Below the pieces are notes generated by a model, which did no database searches, had not been told where the DNA came from, and worked only from the letters and a program-made list of their open reading frames with translations. This document shows, in pieces, positions 5,084 to 5,232 of a DNA stretch of 5,232 nt. The stretch lies in contig JAAWCR010000196.1 in assembly GCA_022793355.1 (NCBI GenBank), positions 1-5,232 on the forward strand, read 5' to 3'. Position 1 is the first letter of the stretch, and every line of letters starts with the position of its first letter. The position numbers were made by a program, and so were the translations under genes. This DNA comes from Lawsonibacter sp. GTDB taxonomy: Bacteria > Bacillota > Clostridia > Oscillospirales > Oscillospiraceae.

Positions 5084-5232
5084 ATGAAAATGGCGGGGCG
5101 TTTATACAAATTTACAGCTGAAATCCATACTATTCCGCAAAAAGGCGGGGCATACATTATATTTCCTTACGATATCCGCAAGGAGTTCGGGAAAGGCAGA
5201 GTTAAGGTCCATGCGACATTTGACGCAATTGC
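5084..5232 (+). CDS. DUF1905 domain-containing protein, partial (3' end beyond window)
   Basis: The first 49 codons are present and the frame is open to the window end. After the start comes RLYKFTAEIHTIPQKGGAYI (residues 6-25), then IFPYDIRKEFGKGRVKVHATFDAI (26-49). The pattern Y-K-F-x-A-x-I ... GAY-x-x-FP-x-D-x-x-x-EFGKGRVKVHATFD is the characteristic N-terminal half of DUF1905, a small domain usually around 90-100 aa found alone or fused to a YdeI/OmdA-like domain. Its function is unknown. The ATG at 5084 has GGAG at 5073-5076, 7 bases upstream; the in-frame ATG at 5090 is less well spaced. The 90-bp gap after the DUF362 gene contains AT-rich TATAAA-like stretches (5041-5061) but no well-spaced -35 box, so either read-through from the DUF362 promoter or a weak own promoter is possible. 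Confidence 0.87.
   Translation, partial: MKMAGRLYKFTAEIHTIPQKGGAYIIFPYDIRKEFGKGRVKVHATFDAI

Noticed and set aside
4792..5157. Minus-strand and alternative-frame open frames over the DUF362 gene end and the DUF1905 gene start
   Set aside because: They are shadows of the two + strand genes, which have recognisable family motifs and RBSs.

Overview
The window (5,232 bp, high-GC coding sequence, genes all on the + strand) looks like a chromosomal segment from a Gram-positive Clostridia-type anaerobe. An Oscillospiraceae-like gut bacterium (the Flavonifractor/Oscillibacter group) is my best guess. The clues are strong AAGGAGG/GGAGG ribosome binding sites, sigma-A promoters including a Gram-positive TGTG extended -10, a PgcA-type phospho-sugar mutase, and a DUF362 protein of a kind I associate with such genomes. 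The genus is inference; no rRNA or other marker gene is present.

Layout. Bases 1-163 form a compact non-coding element with terminal inverted repeats (MITE-like). Its right end directly abuts the Shine-Dalgarno sequence of the first gene, a four-helix membrane protein (179-643, resembling DUF2178-type proteins). That gene is followed, with a probable GTGA overlap, by an RluA-family RNA pseudouridine synthase (640-1530), so the two probably form an operon. A short gap carries an extended -10 promoter and a good RBS for a 575-aa phospho-sugar mutase, probably PgcA (1617-3344), which ends at a clear intrinsic terminator (3356-3390).

Next comes about 570 bp without a convincing gene (3345-3916). 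It is visibly more AT-rich than the genes. It contains two near-identical 20-bp direct repeats, each made of two GGTAGAC units 11 bp apart, which bracket a second terminator-like hairpin. This is the least explained part of the window and may be a relic of an integrative element or a regulatory module. At its right end is a near-consensus sigma-A promoter (TTGACA-17-TATGAT) with an imperfect palindrome in the leader, driving a DUF362-domain protein (3917-4993) with conserved-looking C-terminal cysteines. The window closes with the first 49 codons of a DUF1905-domain protein (5084 onward).

The genes are mostly housekeeping or of unknown function: RNA modification, glucose-1-phosphate/glucose-6-phosphate interconversion, and a possible redox or metal-binding protein. 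They do not form one pathway. I found no phage-defence system, CRISPR array, rRNA, tRNA or intact transposase. The points worth following are the MITE at an expression-critical position and the GGTAGAC repeat/hairpin module.
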